DNA of 64,000 bases from DUVY01 sp036562755 (GTDB taxonomy: Bacteria > Bacillota > Clostridia > Christensenellales > DUVY01): the NCBI GenBank assembly GCA_036562755.1, contig DATCJN010000004.1, positions 45,691-109,690 on the forward strand. The letters run 5' to 3'. Shown here piece by piece: positions 24,729-33,643 of the stretch. Both the position numbers and the translations under genes were made by a program. Positions within the stretch are counted from its first letter, which is position 1; every line of letters begins with the position of its first letter. The notes below the pieces were generated by a model that saw only the letters and a list, made by a program, of their open reading frames with translations, had not been told where the DNA came from and did no database searches.

Positions 24729-26252
24729 TTATTCCCACTCGATTGTCGCGGGAGGTTTGGTGGTTATGTCATAAACCACTCTGTTTATGCCTTTTACTTC
24801 GTTGACTATACGCCTACTAACCTTTTCCAATACTTCGTATGGAATTCGGGCAAAATCAGCCGTCATAAAATCTTCGGTGGTAACGCCTCTTAACGCCAGC
24901 AAATAGTCATAAGTCCTGGAATCGCCCATAACCCCTACCGAGCGAACGGACGTTAAAACGGCAAAATACTGATGTATTTCTGTCGATAGCCCCGCTTTTT
25001 CTATTTCGCCGCAAAAGATTGCGTCGGCCTCGCGCAGAATATCGGCTTTATCTTTCGTAACTTCCCCTATTATTCTGGCCGCTAAGCCCGGTCCGGGGAA
25101 AGGTTGTCTTGATACAAGCGACTCGGGCAGGCCAAGAAGTCTGCCAAGCCTTCTTACTTCGTCTTTAAACAACAATCGCAAAGGCTCGATCACGCCTTTG
25201 AATCTTAGGTTTTTGGGCAGCCCTCCTACATTATGGTGGCTCTTTATAACCGCCGAAGTGTCCGTGCCCGATTCTATGATGTCGGGATAAATAGTGCCTT
25301 GCGCCAAATAGTCCGCGCCTACTTTTAGGGCTTCTTCCTCAAAGACGGCGGCGAATTCCGCGCCAATTATCTTGCGCTTTTGTTCGGGATCGGTTACGCC
25401 TTTTAACTTGGAGTAAAATCTATCCGCTGCGTTTACCCTTACGAAATTAATATCCGCGTCTTTAAACGCAGCCTCTACGTTATCGCCCTCGTCCTTTCTC
25501 ATAAGTCCGTGGTCAACGAATATGCAAGTCAATCTCTTGCCTATTGCTTTGGAAAGCAGCGCCGCGCATACCGAAGAATCCACTCCGCCGGAAAGGCCAA
25601 GCACTATCCTGCCTTCGCCCACAGTCTTGCGGACATCTTCTATAGCGGTATTTATATAGTCTTCCATATGCCAGTCGCCCTTACAGCCGCATATGTCAAA
25701 AATAAAGTTTTTTAAAATTTGCGTTCCGTTTTGGGTATGAACCACTTCGGGATGAAATTGAACCGCGTATATCTTTTTTTCTTCGTTTTCCATGGCGGCA
25801 TATGGACAATTATTGGTATAAGCGCTGGCTTTAAAGCCTTGGGGCGCCTTTTCTATATAATCGCCGTGGCTCATCCAAGTAATGCCTGGGGATTTTATGC
25901 CTTTAAATAACTTAGTATCTTCAAAAAAAGTTTCGGTTTTGCCATATTCGGACGCTGCGGCAGCCCTGACAATCCCGCCTAAACAATGAGCGAGACTTTG
26001 CGCGCCGTAGCAAATGCCGAGAACGGGAATACCGCTTTCTAAAATTGCGGCGTCCAAAGCGGGCGCGTTGGGCGCGTAAACGCTGTTAGGACCGCCGGAT
26101 AAAATAATTCCCTTGGGATTGAGTTTTGAGATACCTTGCTCCGCCTTTTTATAAGGATAAATTTCGCAATAAACGCTCATTTCGCGCACCCTGCGCGCTA
26201 TAAGTTGAGCGTATTGTCCCCCAAAATCAATTATTAATATGGCCTGATTCAT
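24729..26252 (-). CDS. guaA: GMP synthase (glutamine-hydrolysing)
   Basis: Converts XMP to GMP with glutamine nitrogen. N-terminal class I amidotransferase with Cys in GICYGAQSLAH and QFHPEVVH; ATP pyrophosphatase with the P-loop GLSGGVDSS; and the C-terminal dimerisation domain ending in DITTKPPATIEWE. Length 507 aa is normal. AGGAG ahead of the ATG; starts eight bases after the carB-dapF stop, so it is the third gene of the carA-carB/dapF-guaA operon. Confidence 0.98.
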   Translation of the reverse strand: MNQAILIIDFGGQYAQLIARRVREMSVYCEIYPYKKAEQGISKLNPKGIILSGGPNSVYAPNAPALDAAILESGIPVLGICYGAQSLAHCLGGIVRAAAASEYGKTETFFEDTKLFKGIKSPGITWMSHGDYIEKAPQGFKASAYTNNCPYAAMENEEKKIYAVQFHPEVVHTQNGTQILKNFIFDICGCKGDWHMEDYINTAIEDVRKTVGEGRIVLGLSGGVDSSVCAALLSKAIGKRLTCIFVDHGLMRKDEGDNVEAAFKDADINFVRVNAADRFYSKLKGVTDPEQKRKIIGAEFAAVFEEEALKVGADYLAQGTIYPDIIESGTDTSAVIKSHHNVGGLPKNLRFKGVIEPLRLLFKDEVRRLGRLLGLPESLVSRQPFPGPGLAARIIGEVTKDKADILREADAIFCGEIEKAGLSTEIHQYFAVLTSVRSVGVMGDSRTYDYLLALRGVTTEDFMTADFARIPYEVLEKVSRRIVNEVKGINRVVYDITTKPPATIEWE

Positions 26253-26260
26253 AACAACTC

Positions 26261-29200
26261 CTAAATCTCAAATTCGCCGTCAAATACTTTTTGAACCGAG
26301 CCCGAGAATAAAACTCTTTCGGGCGTATAATTTACCGTCAAATCTCCGCCCCTTAACATTACTCTTATGTCCGCGCCTTCTAGACAATATCCGTTTAACA
26401 CAGCCGCCACAACGCCCGCGCAAGCGCCGGTGCCGCAAGCGAGCGTCTCTCCGCTGCCGCGTTCCCATACCCTCATCTTAATGGTGTATTTATCTACAAT
26501 TTCTACAAATTCTACATTGGTTCTGTCGGGGAACGCCGTATGGTTTTCTATGAGGCTGCCCAGTCCGGTTACGTCCGCTTTGTCGACATTGTCTACGAAT
26601 ATTACGCAATGGGGGTTGCCCATAGACAAGCACGTGATTTTATATGTTTGACCGTCAACCTCTAAGGGATAATTAATTATCAAATCTGCTTGGGTATCCA
26701 ATTTTACCGGAATTCTTTCGGGCTTAAACTCTGCTTTTCCCATATCCACGGTTACGCTGTCCACTAGGCCGTGGCGCGTTCTTAACATCAAAGTCTTTAT
26801 ACCGCTTAATGTTTCAATTTGAATTACCGTTTTGTTGACTATTCCGTTGTCATATAAATATTTGCCCACGCATCTAATCGCGTTTCCGCACATCTTGCCC
26901 TCGCTGCCGTCAAGGTTGAACATTCTCATCTTAGCGTCCGCTATTCTGGAAGGGCATATTAACACGATGCCGTCGCTGCCTACGCCGTAATGGCGATCCG
27001 AAAGATATACCGCCAGGGATTCGGGCGCTTGGACATTTTCTTTGAAGCAGTCTATGAAAATAAAGTCGTTGCCGGCCGATTGCATTTTGGTAAAACCTAT
27101 TTTGGTTTTGTGCCTTCTCATATTGTTTATATCGACAAGCTCGATGTTAGACGCGTTGTAACGGCTCTTAAGACTGTCGGCAAGCGCTTCGGCGGTGTCA
27201 ACAGAAGTCAGGCAAGGAATACCCAGCGATGCCGCCCTGCTTCTAATTTTTACGTCGTCTTGTCTGGGGTCTCTGCCTTTGGCCGAGGTGGAGATTATAT
27301 AATTTATCTTTCCGCTCTCAAGCAAAGTCATCGAGTTGTCGTGAGGGTTGTCGCTTATCTTGTTGACTCTGAATACGTTTAACCCTTTCTTTTCCAGCGC
27401 GCTTGCAGTGCCGTGCGTAGCGTATATAGTAAAGCCGAGTCTTGCAAATTTTTCCGCTATGTAAGAAATCTCGGTCTTGTCGCTGTCTCGCACGGTGATG
27501 AATACGCCGCCTGTCTTTTGCATCTTGTAGCCGGCCGCAAGCAGGCCTTTATATAGCGCTTCTTCAAGGTTTTTGCCTATGCCCAGCACTTCGCCCGTAG
27601 ATTTCATTTCAGGGCCTAAGTGCGTATCGACGTCGGCTAGCTTTCCAAACGAGAATACCGGCACCTTAACCGCGGTATAAGGCGAGGCTCTGTATAATCC
27701 TGTTCCAAAGCCGATAGTGGAGAGCTTTTCGCCGAGCGAAACTCTGACCGCCAGCTCGCACATGGGAATTCCCGTAACCTTGCTTAAATAAGGCACTGTT
27801 CGGCTGGAACGCGGGTTGACTTCGATTACATATATGTCATCTTTTAGAATGATATATTGAATATTGATAAGGCCGACGGCGTTAATTCCCAGGCACATTT
27901 TTTTGGTTATATCTAGAATTTTATTAGCCATGCTGTCGTCAATATGGATAGCGGGATATACTGCGCAGCTGTCGCCCGAGTGAATGCCCGTGCGTTCAAT
28001 ATGCTCCATTATACCCGGCAGCAACACGTCTTCGCCGTCGCAAATGGCGTCCACTTCAATTTCTCTGCCTGAGAGATATTTATCAATAAGGACGGGATTG
28101 TCCTGCTTGTGCCTTAAAATAATGTCCATGTATTCGGCGGTATCGCTGTCGTTGAAGGCGATTATCATGTTTTGACCGCCCAGAACATAGGAAGGACGCA
28201 AAAGCACGGGATAGCCTAAGTTGTTAGCCGCTTCTAGAGCTTCTTCTTTGGTATAGACCGTAAAGCCTTGAGGGCGTTTTATCTTAAGCTTTTCCAACAA
28301 CTCGTCAAAGCGTCCTCTGTCCTCCGCCATATCTATGCTGTCAAACGGCGTTCCGATGATTTTGATTCCGTTTTGGTGGAGGTGTTTGGCCAGTTTTATA
28401 GCGGTCTGGCCGCCAAACGCCGCAAAAACTCCTATGGGATTTTCCAACTTAATAATATGCAGAACATCTTCGGGGGTAAGCGGCTCAAAATACAATCTGT
28501 CCGAAATGTCAAAGTCGGTTGAAACTGTTTCAGGGTTGTTGTTTATGATTACGACTTCGTATCCAAGCTTTCTTAGCGTTCTTGCGCAATGCACGCTCGC
28601 GTAGTCAAACTCTATGCCCTGGCCTATGCGGATAGGTCCCGAGCCTAAGACTACGACTACTTCTTTATCGCTCTTTTGTTCTTGCTCCGCTTCGTTTTCA
28701 GCGCCGCTGTCTTGCGGTTGATATATGCCGTAATAATACGGGGTCTCCGCCGCAAATTCTGCCGCGCAAGTGTCAACCATTTTATATTGAGGCGTTAATT
28801 TAAAGGGAACTTCTTTGCCGCTTATTCTCTTAATAGCCGCGTCCGTAAAGCCCTTAATTTTGGCCTTTATGTATAGATCGTCTGTAAGGGGGGTATCGGC
28901 AAGCGCTTTTTCTATATCGACTAGATTTTGAATTTTATGTAAGAACCAGCGGTCTATTTTTGAGATATTAAATATTTCGTCGATTGAATGACCGCGTTTT
29001 AGGTATTCGTAAATCGCAAACAGTCTTTCGTCCGTAGCGTTTTTGATAAGCGCAAACAGCTCTTGGTCGCTAAGCTTTTGGGTGGCCGGATTGTTTAGCG
29101 TATCCAGTCCGATTTCCACGCTTCTTACTGCTTTCATCAGCGCGGATTCGAAACTGTCCGAAATGGACATTACCTCGCCTGTGGCTTTCATTTGCGTGCC

Positions 29201-30316
29201 CAGCTCGCGTTTTGCATACACAAATTTATCAAAGGGCCACTTGGGGAATTTTACCGCCACATAGTCAAGAGTAGGCTCAAAAGCGGCATAAGTTTTGCCT
29301 GTTACCGCGTTTTTTATCTCGTCTAAGCGGTAGCCGATTGCTATTTTGGTTGCGACCTTAGCTATCGGATAGCCCGTCGCTTTGGACGCGAGCGCAGAAG
29401 AACGAGAAACTCTGGGGTTTACCTCAATTACCGCGTATTCGAACGAATCGGGGTTGAGAGCGAATTGGCAGTTGCATCCGCCTTCGACGCCAAGCTCGTC
29501 TATAATGCTTAAAGCCGCCGAGCGAAGCATCTGATATTCTTTATCAGCAAGCGTTACCGCTGGAGCTATTACAATACTGTCGCCTGTGTGAATGCCCACG
29601 GGGTCGAAGTTTTCCATAGAGCATATTGTTATTGTGTTGCCCGCGCTGTCGCGCATTACTTCAAACTCTATTTCTTTCCAGCCCGCTATGCATTTCTCAA
29701 TCAAAACTTGATTTATGGGCGACAACTCCAGTCCGTTTCGGACTATGTCGTTTAACTCTTCATGGTTGTGCGCTATGCCGCCGCCGCTTCCGCCCAGCGT
29801 ATATGACGGACGGACAATTACGGGGAAGCCAATCCTATCGGCAAACTCTTGCGCGGTTTTTATATCGGTCGCTATGACCGAGGGCACGCAAGGCTGGCCT
29901 ATCTTTTCCATAGTCTCTTTGAATTTTTGTCTGTCTTCCGCTTTTTCTATGGTTTCTAAGGACGCGCCCAGCAGTTTTACGCCGTTTTGCTCTAAAAATC
30001 CGTCTCTTGCCAGCTGCATGCAGAGCGTAAGTCCCGTTTGGCCTCCCAACCCTGAAAGAATGCCGTCGGGCTTTTCTTTTAGAATTATTCTCTTTAAAAT
30101 CGGCAAGGTCAGAGGCTCTAAGTATATTTTATCCGCCATGACCGAGTCGGTCATTATGGTTGCGGGGTTTGAGTTTACCAAAATTATTTCTATTCCGTCT
30201 TCTTTTAGAGCGCGGCATGCTTGGGTGCCCGCGTAGTCAAATTCGGCAGCCTGACCGATAACAATCGGGCCTGAGCCGATAACCAAAACTCTATTTATTT
30301 GCGGATTTTTAGGCAT
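26261..30316 (-). CDS. carB: Fusion of carbamoyl-phosphate synthase large subunit and diaminopimelate epimerase
   Basis: One uninterrupted frame of 1351 codons. Residues 1 to about 1065 are a complete CarB: two ATP-grasp halves (GSGPIVIGQAAEFDYAG near the start and GSGPIRIGQGIEFDYAS near 560) and the MGS-like allosteric domain ending at SVDTAEALADSLKSR. After a short linker (ELVDINNMRR) residues about 1066-1351 are a complete DapF, with FTKMQSAGNDFI, the first catalytic Cys in MCGNAIRC and the second in GETLACGTGA. DapF interconverts LL- and meso-diaminopimelate for lysine and peptidoglycan. A misassembly is possible but no stop or frameshift marks the joint. It overlaps carA by eight bases. 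Confidence 0.93.
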   Translation of the reverse strand: MPKNPQINRVLVIGSGPIVIGQAAEFDYAGTQACRALKEDGIEIILVNSNPATIMTDSVMADKIYLEPLTLPILKRIILKEKPDGILSGLGGQTGLTLCMQLARDGFLEQNGVKLLGASLETIEKAEDRQKFKETMEKIGQPCVPSVIATDIKTAQEFADRIGFPVIVRPSYTLGGSGGGIAHNHEELNDIVRNGLELSPINQVLIEKCIAGWKEIEFEVMRDSAGNTITICSMENFDPVGIHTGDSIVIAPAVTLADKEYQMLRSAALSIIDELGVEGGCNCQFALNPDSFEYAVIEVNPRVSRSSALASKATGYPIAKVATKIAIGYRLDEIKNAVTGKTYAAFEPTLDYVAVKFPKWPFDKFVYAKRELGTQMKATGEVMSISDSFESALMKAVRSVEIGLDTLNNPATQKLSDQELFALIKNATDERLFAIYEYLKRGHSIDEIFNISKIDRWFLHKIQNLVDIEKALADTPLTDDLYIKAKIKGFTDAAIKRISGKEVPFKLTPQYKMVDTCAAEFAAETPYYYGIYQPQDSGAENEAEQEQKSDKEVVVVLGSGPIRIGQGIEFDYASVHCARTLRKLGYEVVIINNNPETVSTDFDISDRLYFEPLTPEDVLHIIKLENPIGVFAAFGGQTAIKLAKHLHQNGIKIIGTPFDSIDMAEDRGRFDELLEKLKIKRPQGFTVYTKEEALEAANNLGYPVLLRPSYVLGGQNMIIAFNDSDTAEYMDIILRHKQDNPVLIDKYLSGREIEVDAICDGEDVLLPGIMEHIERTGIHSGDSCAVYPAIHIDDSMANKILDITKKMCLGINAVGLINIQYIILKDDIYVIEVNPRSSRTVPYLSKVTGIPMCELAVRVSLGEKLSTIGFGTGLYRASPYTAVKVPVFSFGKLADVDTHLGPEMKSTGEVLGIGKNLEEALYKGLLAAGYKMQKTGGVFITVRDSDKTEISYIAEKFARLGFTIYATHGTASALEKKGLNVFRVNKISDNPHDNSMTLLESGKINYIISTSAKGRDPRQDDVKIRSRAASLGIPCLTSVDTAEALADSLKSRYNASNIELVDINNMRRHKTKIGFTKMQSAGNDFIFIDCFKENVQAPESLAVYLSDRHYGVGSDGIVLICPSRIADAKMRMFNLDGSEGKMCGNAIRCVGKYLYDNGIVNKTVIQIETLSGIKTLMLRTRHGLVDSVTVDMGKAEFKPERIPVKLDTQADLIINYPLEVDGQTYKITCLSMGNPHCVIFVDNVDKADVTGLGSLIENHTAFPDRTNVEFVEIVDKYTIKMRVWERGSGETLACGTGACAGVVAAVLNGYCLEGADIRVMLRGGDLTVNYTPERVLFSGSVQKVFDGEFEI

Positions 30317-31385
30317 TTGATTCCTCCATTAGTTTGACAAAGCGGTCGAATAAGAACGAGGTGTCAAAAGGTCCAGGACAATGTTCGGGGTGGAACTGCA
30401 CTCCGAATGCGGGTTTGTTGATATAATCCAGTCCCTCGCATGTGCCGTCGTTGAGGTTTATAAACGACAGGCGCGCGACTTTAGGGTCTATGCTTTCGGT
30501 AACAACCGCATAGCCGTGGTTTTGGGAGGTAATGAAAACCTTGCCCGTTTCCATATCTTTTACGGGCTGGTTGCATCCCCTGTGTCCGAATTTTAGCTTA
30601 TGAGTTTTAAACCCGCTGGCTAAAGCAAGTATCTGATGCCCTAAACATATTCCGAATATGGGGATTTTGGCTTCCAATAGCTCTTTTACCGTCTTAACAA
30701 CATCGGGATTATCCGCGGGGTCGCCCGGGCCGTTGGACAGCATTACGCCGTCAATATCCTCCGCTAAAATTTCTTTTGCGGACGCGTCGTGCGGGAATAC
30801 CGTGACGCTGCACTTTCTATTTAATAGTTCGTTTATGATATTCTTTTTTGCGCCGGTGTCCAGCAAAGCGACTTTAAACAAGCCGTCCTGGGCGGCGACG
30901 GTATATTTTTGTTTTGAACTTACCGAGCCGACCGCGTTTTTTACTTTGTAAGATTTTATTTCGTCAAGATTAACCGATTGCGGATCGGGGGTTATGCATC
31001 CGTTCATAACGCCATGTTCGCGGATTATCTTGGTTAATGCTCTGGTGTCTATGCCGTAGATGCCTACAATCTTTTGCTCTTTTAATAACTCGTCCAGTTT
31101 CCCCTGGCTTCTAAAGTTTGAGGGGTTGTCGCATATTTCCTTAACAATATAGCCGCTTGCGTATATCTTTTTGCTCTCGTAATCTTCGGGTATTACTCCG
31201 TAATTGCCTATTAGGGGAAAAGTTTGAAGTATAATTTGTCCGTAATAACTTGGATCTGTAAGCGTTTCTAAATAACCTGTCATTCCGGTGGAAAAGACTA
31301 TTTCCGCTATCGTCTGGCCATAATATCCAAAAGGCTTGCCTTTAAAAACTTTACCGTTTTCCAAAACTAAATATATCTGGTCCAC
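30309..31385 (-). CDS. carA: Carbamoyl-phosphate synthase small subunit
   Basis: Glutaminase subunit that supplies ammonia to CarB for carbamoyl phosphate (pyrimidines, arginine). N-terminal CarA domain (YLVLENGKVFKG) and class I amidotransferase with Cys in GICLGHQILAL and HPEHCPGP. Start is GTG at 31385, with GGAGG five bases ahead; a TTG at 31397 overlaps that site and would add residues not found in the family. First gene of its operon; its 5' leader is unusually structured. Confidence 0.96.
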   Translation of the reverse strand: MDQIYLVLENGKVFKGKPFGYYGQTIAEIVFSTGMTGYLETLTDPSYYGQIILQTFPLIGNYGVIPEDYESKKIYASGYIVKEICDNPSNFRSQGKLDELLKEQKIVGIYGIDTRALTKIIREHGVMNGCITPDPQSVNLDEIKSYKVKNAVGSVSSKQKYTVAAQDGLFKVALLDTGAKKNIINELLNRKCSVTVFPHDASAKEILAEDIDGVMLSNGPGDPADNPDVVKTVKELLEAKIPIFGICLGHQILALASGFKTHKLKFGHRGCNQPVKDMETGKVFITSQNHGYAVVTESIDPKVARLSFINLNDGTCEGLDYINKPAFGVQFHPEHCPGPFDTSFLFDRFVKLMEESNA

Positions 31386-31407
31386 AGCTGCCTCCAATTA
31401 ATCATTC

Positions 31408-31545
31408 GTATAGAATTATTATTATATTTTTCTAGCTTTTAATTTCGTCCCGTAAGCGAAAAAAAAGGCGCCTAACATTTTTTGAATGTTATGCGCCTTT
31501 GCATATATTGACATTATTAAAAATCTCTTTTTAATAATTCTATAC
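31408..31545 (-). other. Alternative RNA structures in the carA leader
   Basis: On the transcript, a 5' segment (31545 to 31532) is exactly complementary over 14 bases to a segment just before the carA ribosome site (31421 to 31408), enclosing the leader terminator. Part of the same 5' segment forms a perfect 11-base hairpin with its immediate neighbour (31513-31538, loop GAGA). The two pairings exclude each other, as in attenuators. Confidence 0.5.
31459..31501 (-). terminator. Leader terminator of the carAB-dapF-guaA operon
   Basis: Minus strand CAAAGGCGC, inner stem TAACATT / AATGTTA, GGCGCC and eight T, about 75 bases before the carA start. Confidence 0.8.
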
Positions 31546-31568
31546 CTACCTTATTTTGCGTTCAAATT

Positions 31569-31598
31569 ATAATATCACTTCTTTAGGTTTTTTGTCAA
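31569..31598 (-). promoter_or_regulatory. carA promoter
   Basis: Minus strand TTGACA (31593-31598), 18 bases ending in TGA, TATTAT (31569-31574). Start expected near 31562. Confidence 0.75.
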
Positions 31599-31640
31599 AC
31601 GATAAAATAAGAAATTTTATATAAATTTTGCGTTAAAATA

Positions 31641-31668
31641 TCAAAAGCCCCGACTAAATCGGGGCTTT
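31641..31668 (-). terminator. glmS terminator
   Basis: Stem AAAGCCCCGA / TCGGGGCTTT with five-base loop (31644-31668), directly after the glmS stop, followed by T-rich sequence on the minus strand. Confidence 0.85.
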
Positions 31669-31671
31669 AAT

Positions 31672-33501
31672 TTATTCTACGGTTACGCTCTTTGCAAGAT
31701 TCTTGGGCTTGTCGATATCGCAGCCTCTATATTTTGCCGCGTAATATGCAAGGATTTGAAGCACTACTACTCCGGGTATAAGCGCCGCTTCATTGGGGCA
31801 AGAATCAAGCCAGATAACCTCGTCCGCCTCATGCTGGACTTCTTGGCTGTCACTTTGCGTTATCGCTACGACATATGCGCCTCGCGCCTTGGTTTCCTTT
31901 ATGTTGCTTAAGGTCTTGACAAGCTGCTCGCCTTTTTGGGTGCATAACGCAATTACAGGTATTCCTTGGTCGAGCAAGGCAATAGGCCCGTGCTTAAGCT
32001 CTCCTGCTTGGTAAGCCTCGGCGTGTATGTACGAAATTTCTTTCATCTTTAAAGAGCCTTCCATTGCAAGACAGTAATCGAGTCCCCTGCCGATAAAGAA
32101 CGCGTCTTGAGCGCCCACAAATATCTTGGCTGTTTCGGCGATTTCTTTTTCTTTGTCTAATATCTTTTGCGTTAATTTAGCTGTTAGGAGGCAAGAATCA
32201 TACAGATCCTTGATTTTTTCTCTGGGGGCGCCCGCCAAAAGAGCGAGCTTTATCGCAAGCAGATACAATACGGTCAACTGTGCGGAATAAACCTTGGTGG
32301 AAGCGACCGCGATTTCGGGCCCGGCCCAAGTATAAATCGTGGTATCGGCTTCTCTTGCAATCGAAGAGCCTACGACGTTTGCGATAGCGAGCGTCCTTGC
32401 GCCCATTCTTTTGGCAAGGCGCAAGCTCTCCAAAGTATCCGCCGTTTCGCCCGACTGGCTTATGGCTATAAAGAGCGTGTTTTTGTCTATTATGGGATTG
32501 TTATACCTAAATTCAGAAGCCACTTCGGCTACGACTTTTTTTCTGGAGTATTTTTCAATCAGCATTTTGCCTACAAGTCCCGCGTAATAAGCCGTGCCGC
32601 ACGCGACAATATATATATTGTCTATCTTTTTATACTCTTCTTGGGTTAGGTCAAAATCGTCAAGCTTGACATTTTCAAGACAATCGTTCAGCCTGCCTCT
32701 TAGGGTGTTTAGAATGGCGTCGGGCTGATCGTGAATTTCTTTTATCATATAATGCTCATAGCCGCCTTTAGTGGCGTCTTGAGCGTTCCAGGTTACCTTA
32801 TAGACTTCCTTGGAAACGGGCTTTCTGTCGCTGTCATATATCTCTATCTTATCAGCTGTAACTGAGGCTATCTCCCCGTTTTCCATAATATATATATCCC
32901 TTGTATATTCCAAAATCGCGGGAATATCGCTGGCAATAAAGTTTTCGTTCTTGCCTATTCCTAATATTAGCGGGCTGTCCTTTCTTACGGCTATCAGCCT
33001 ATCAGGCTCGTCAGCGCAAATAATCGCAAGGGAATAGGCTCCTTTAAGTCTGCTTACGGCGTCAAACACAGCGTTTAATATATTGCCGTTATAATAATCG
33101 CGTATTAGATGAACCACTACTTCGGTGTCCGTTTCGCTATCAAATTGGTAGCCTTTTTTTATCAGCTCATCTCTTATTTGCTTGTAGTTTTCTATAATTC
33201 CGTTGTGGACAAGGCTTATCTTGCCGTCGTTAGAGGTATGAGGGTGAGAGTTTTTGTCAGACGGCGCACCGTGAGTGGCCCACCTGGTGTGCGCTATGCC
33301 GATAGTCCCCTCGATTGAAACAGTTTTAAGAATCTCTTTAAGTTTTTCTATTCTGCCCTTGGTCTTTTTTACTACGATTGCGTTATTGATATAAACCGCT
33401 ACGCCGGCAGAGTCATAACCTCTATATTCAAGTTTTTCTAATCCTGAAACAAGCGTCGTTGCCGCGTTCCTATATCCCGCATATCCCACAATGCCGCACA
33501 T
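31672..33501 (-). CDS. glmS: Glutamine-fructose-6-phosphate aminotransferase (isomerising)
   Basis: Makes glucosamine-6-phosphate for cell-wall precursors. The mature N-terminus is Cys2 (MCGIVGYAG), the nucleophile of the class II amidotransferase domain; two SIS sugar-isomerase domains follow, with SQSGETADT and the C-terminal KNLAKSVTVE. Length 609 aa is standard. GGAGG lies before the ATG. The 142-base upstream gap is too short for, and shows no core of, a glmS ribozyme. Confidence 0.98.
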   Translation of the reverse strand: MCGIVGYAGYRNAATTLVSGLEKLEYRGYDSAGVAVYINNAIVVKKTKGRIEKLKEILKTVSIEGTIGIAHTRWATHGAPSDKNSHPHTSNDGKISLVHNGIIENYKQIRDELIKKGYQFDSETDTEVVVHLIRDYYNGNILNAVFDAVSRLKGAYSLAIICADEPDRLIAVRKDSPLILGIGKNENFIASDIPAILEYTRDIYIMENGEIASVTADKIEIYDSDRKPVSKEVYKVTWNAQDATKGGYEHYMIKEIHDQPDAILNTLRGRLNDCLENVKLDDFDLTQEEYKKIDNIYIVACGTAYYAGLVGKMLIEKYSRKKVVAEVASEFRYNNPIIDKNTLFIAISQSGETADTLESLRLAKRMGARTLAIANVVGSSIAREADTTIYTWAGPEIAVASTKVYSAQLTVLYLLAIKLALLAGAPREKIKDLYDSCLLTAKLTQKILDKEKEIAETAKIFVGAQDAFFIGRGLDYCLAMEGSLKMKEISYIHAEAYQAGELKHGPIALLDQGIPVIALCTQKGEQLVKTLSNIKETKARGAYVVAITQSDSQEVQHEADEVIWLDSCPNEAALIPGVVVLQILAYYAAKYRGCDIDKPKNLAKSVTVE

Positions 33502-33605
33502 TAATTTAATACCTCCAAATTAATTTAAAAAACCCTCATATATATTTAAATAATATATTCACAAGATGTAAAATAGTATAACATAATAAATAATAATGAT
33601 TAATT

Positions 33606-33634
33606 AAAAAAACCCCTGTCTAAAGGGGTTTTTG
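33606..33634 (-). terminator. Terminator of the transcarboxylase-like operon
   Basis: Stem AAAAACCCCT / AGGGGTTTTT, T-run on the minus strand, just after the stop at 33644. Confidence 0.85.
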
Positions 33635-33643
33635 TAGAACTTA

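Noticed and set aside
27105..27125. Separate translation start for DapF inside the carB frame
   Set aside because: An in-frame ATG exists at 27121 but has no convincing ribosome site at usual spacing and no stop precedes it, so a fusion is the better reading.
31408..31545. A MITE with 14-base terminal inverted repeats between carA and glmS
   Set aside because: The repeats lie inside a leader with promoter and terminator, have no target-site duplication and no second copy in the window; an RNA structure explains them better.
31386..31600. PyrR-binding attenuator before carA
   Set aside because: The conserved PyrR loop sequence (CCAGAGAGGCU type) is not present; other alternative structures are reported instead.
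33502..33643. glmS ribozyme upstream of glmS
   Set aside because: The gap is 142 bases including another gene's terminator, and none of the conserved core strings of the ribozyme is present.
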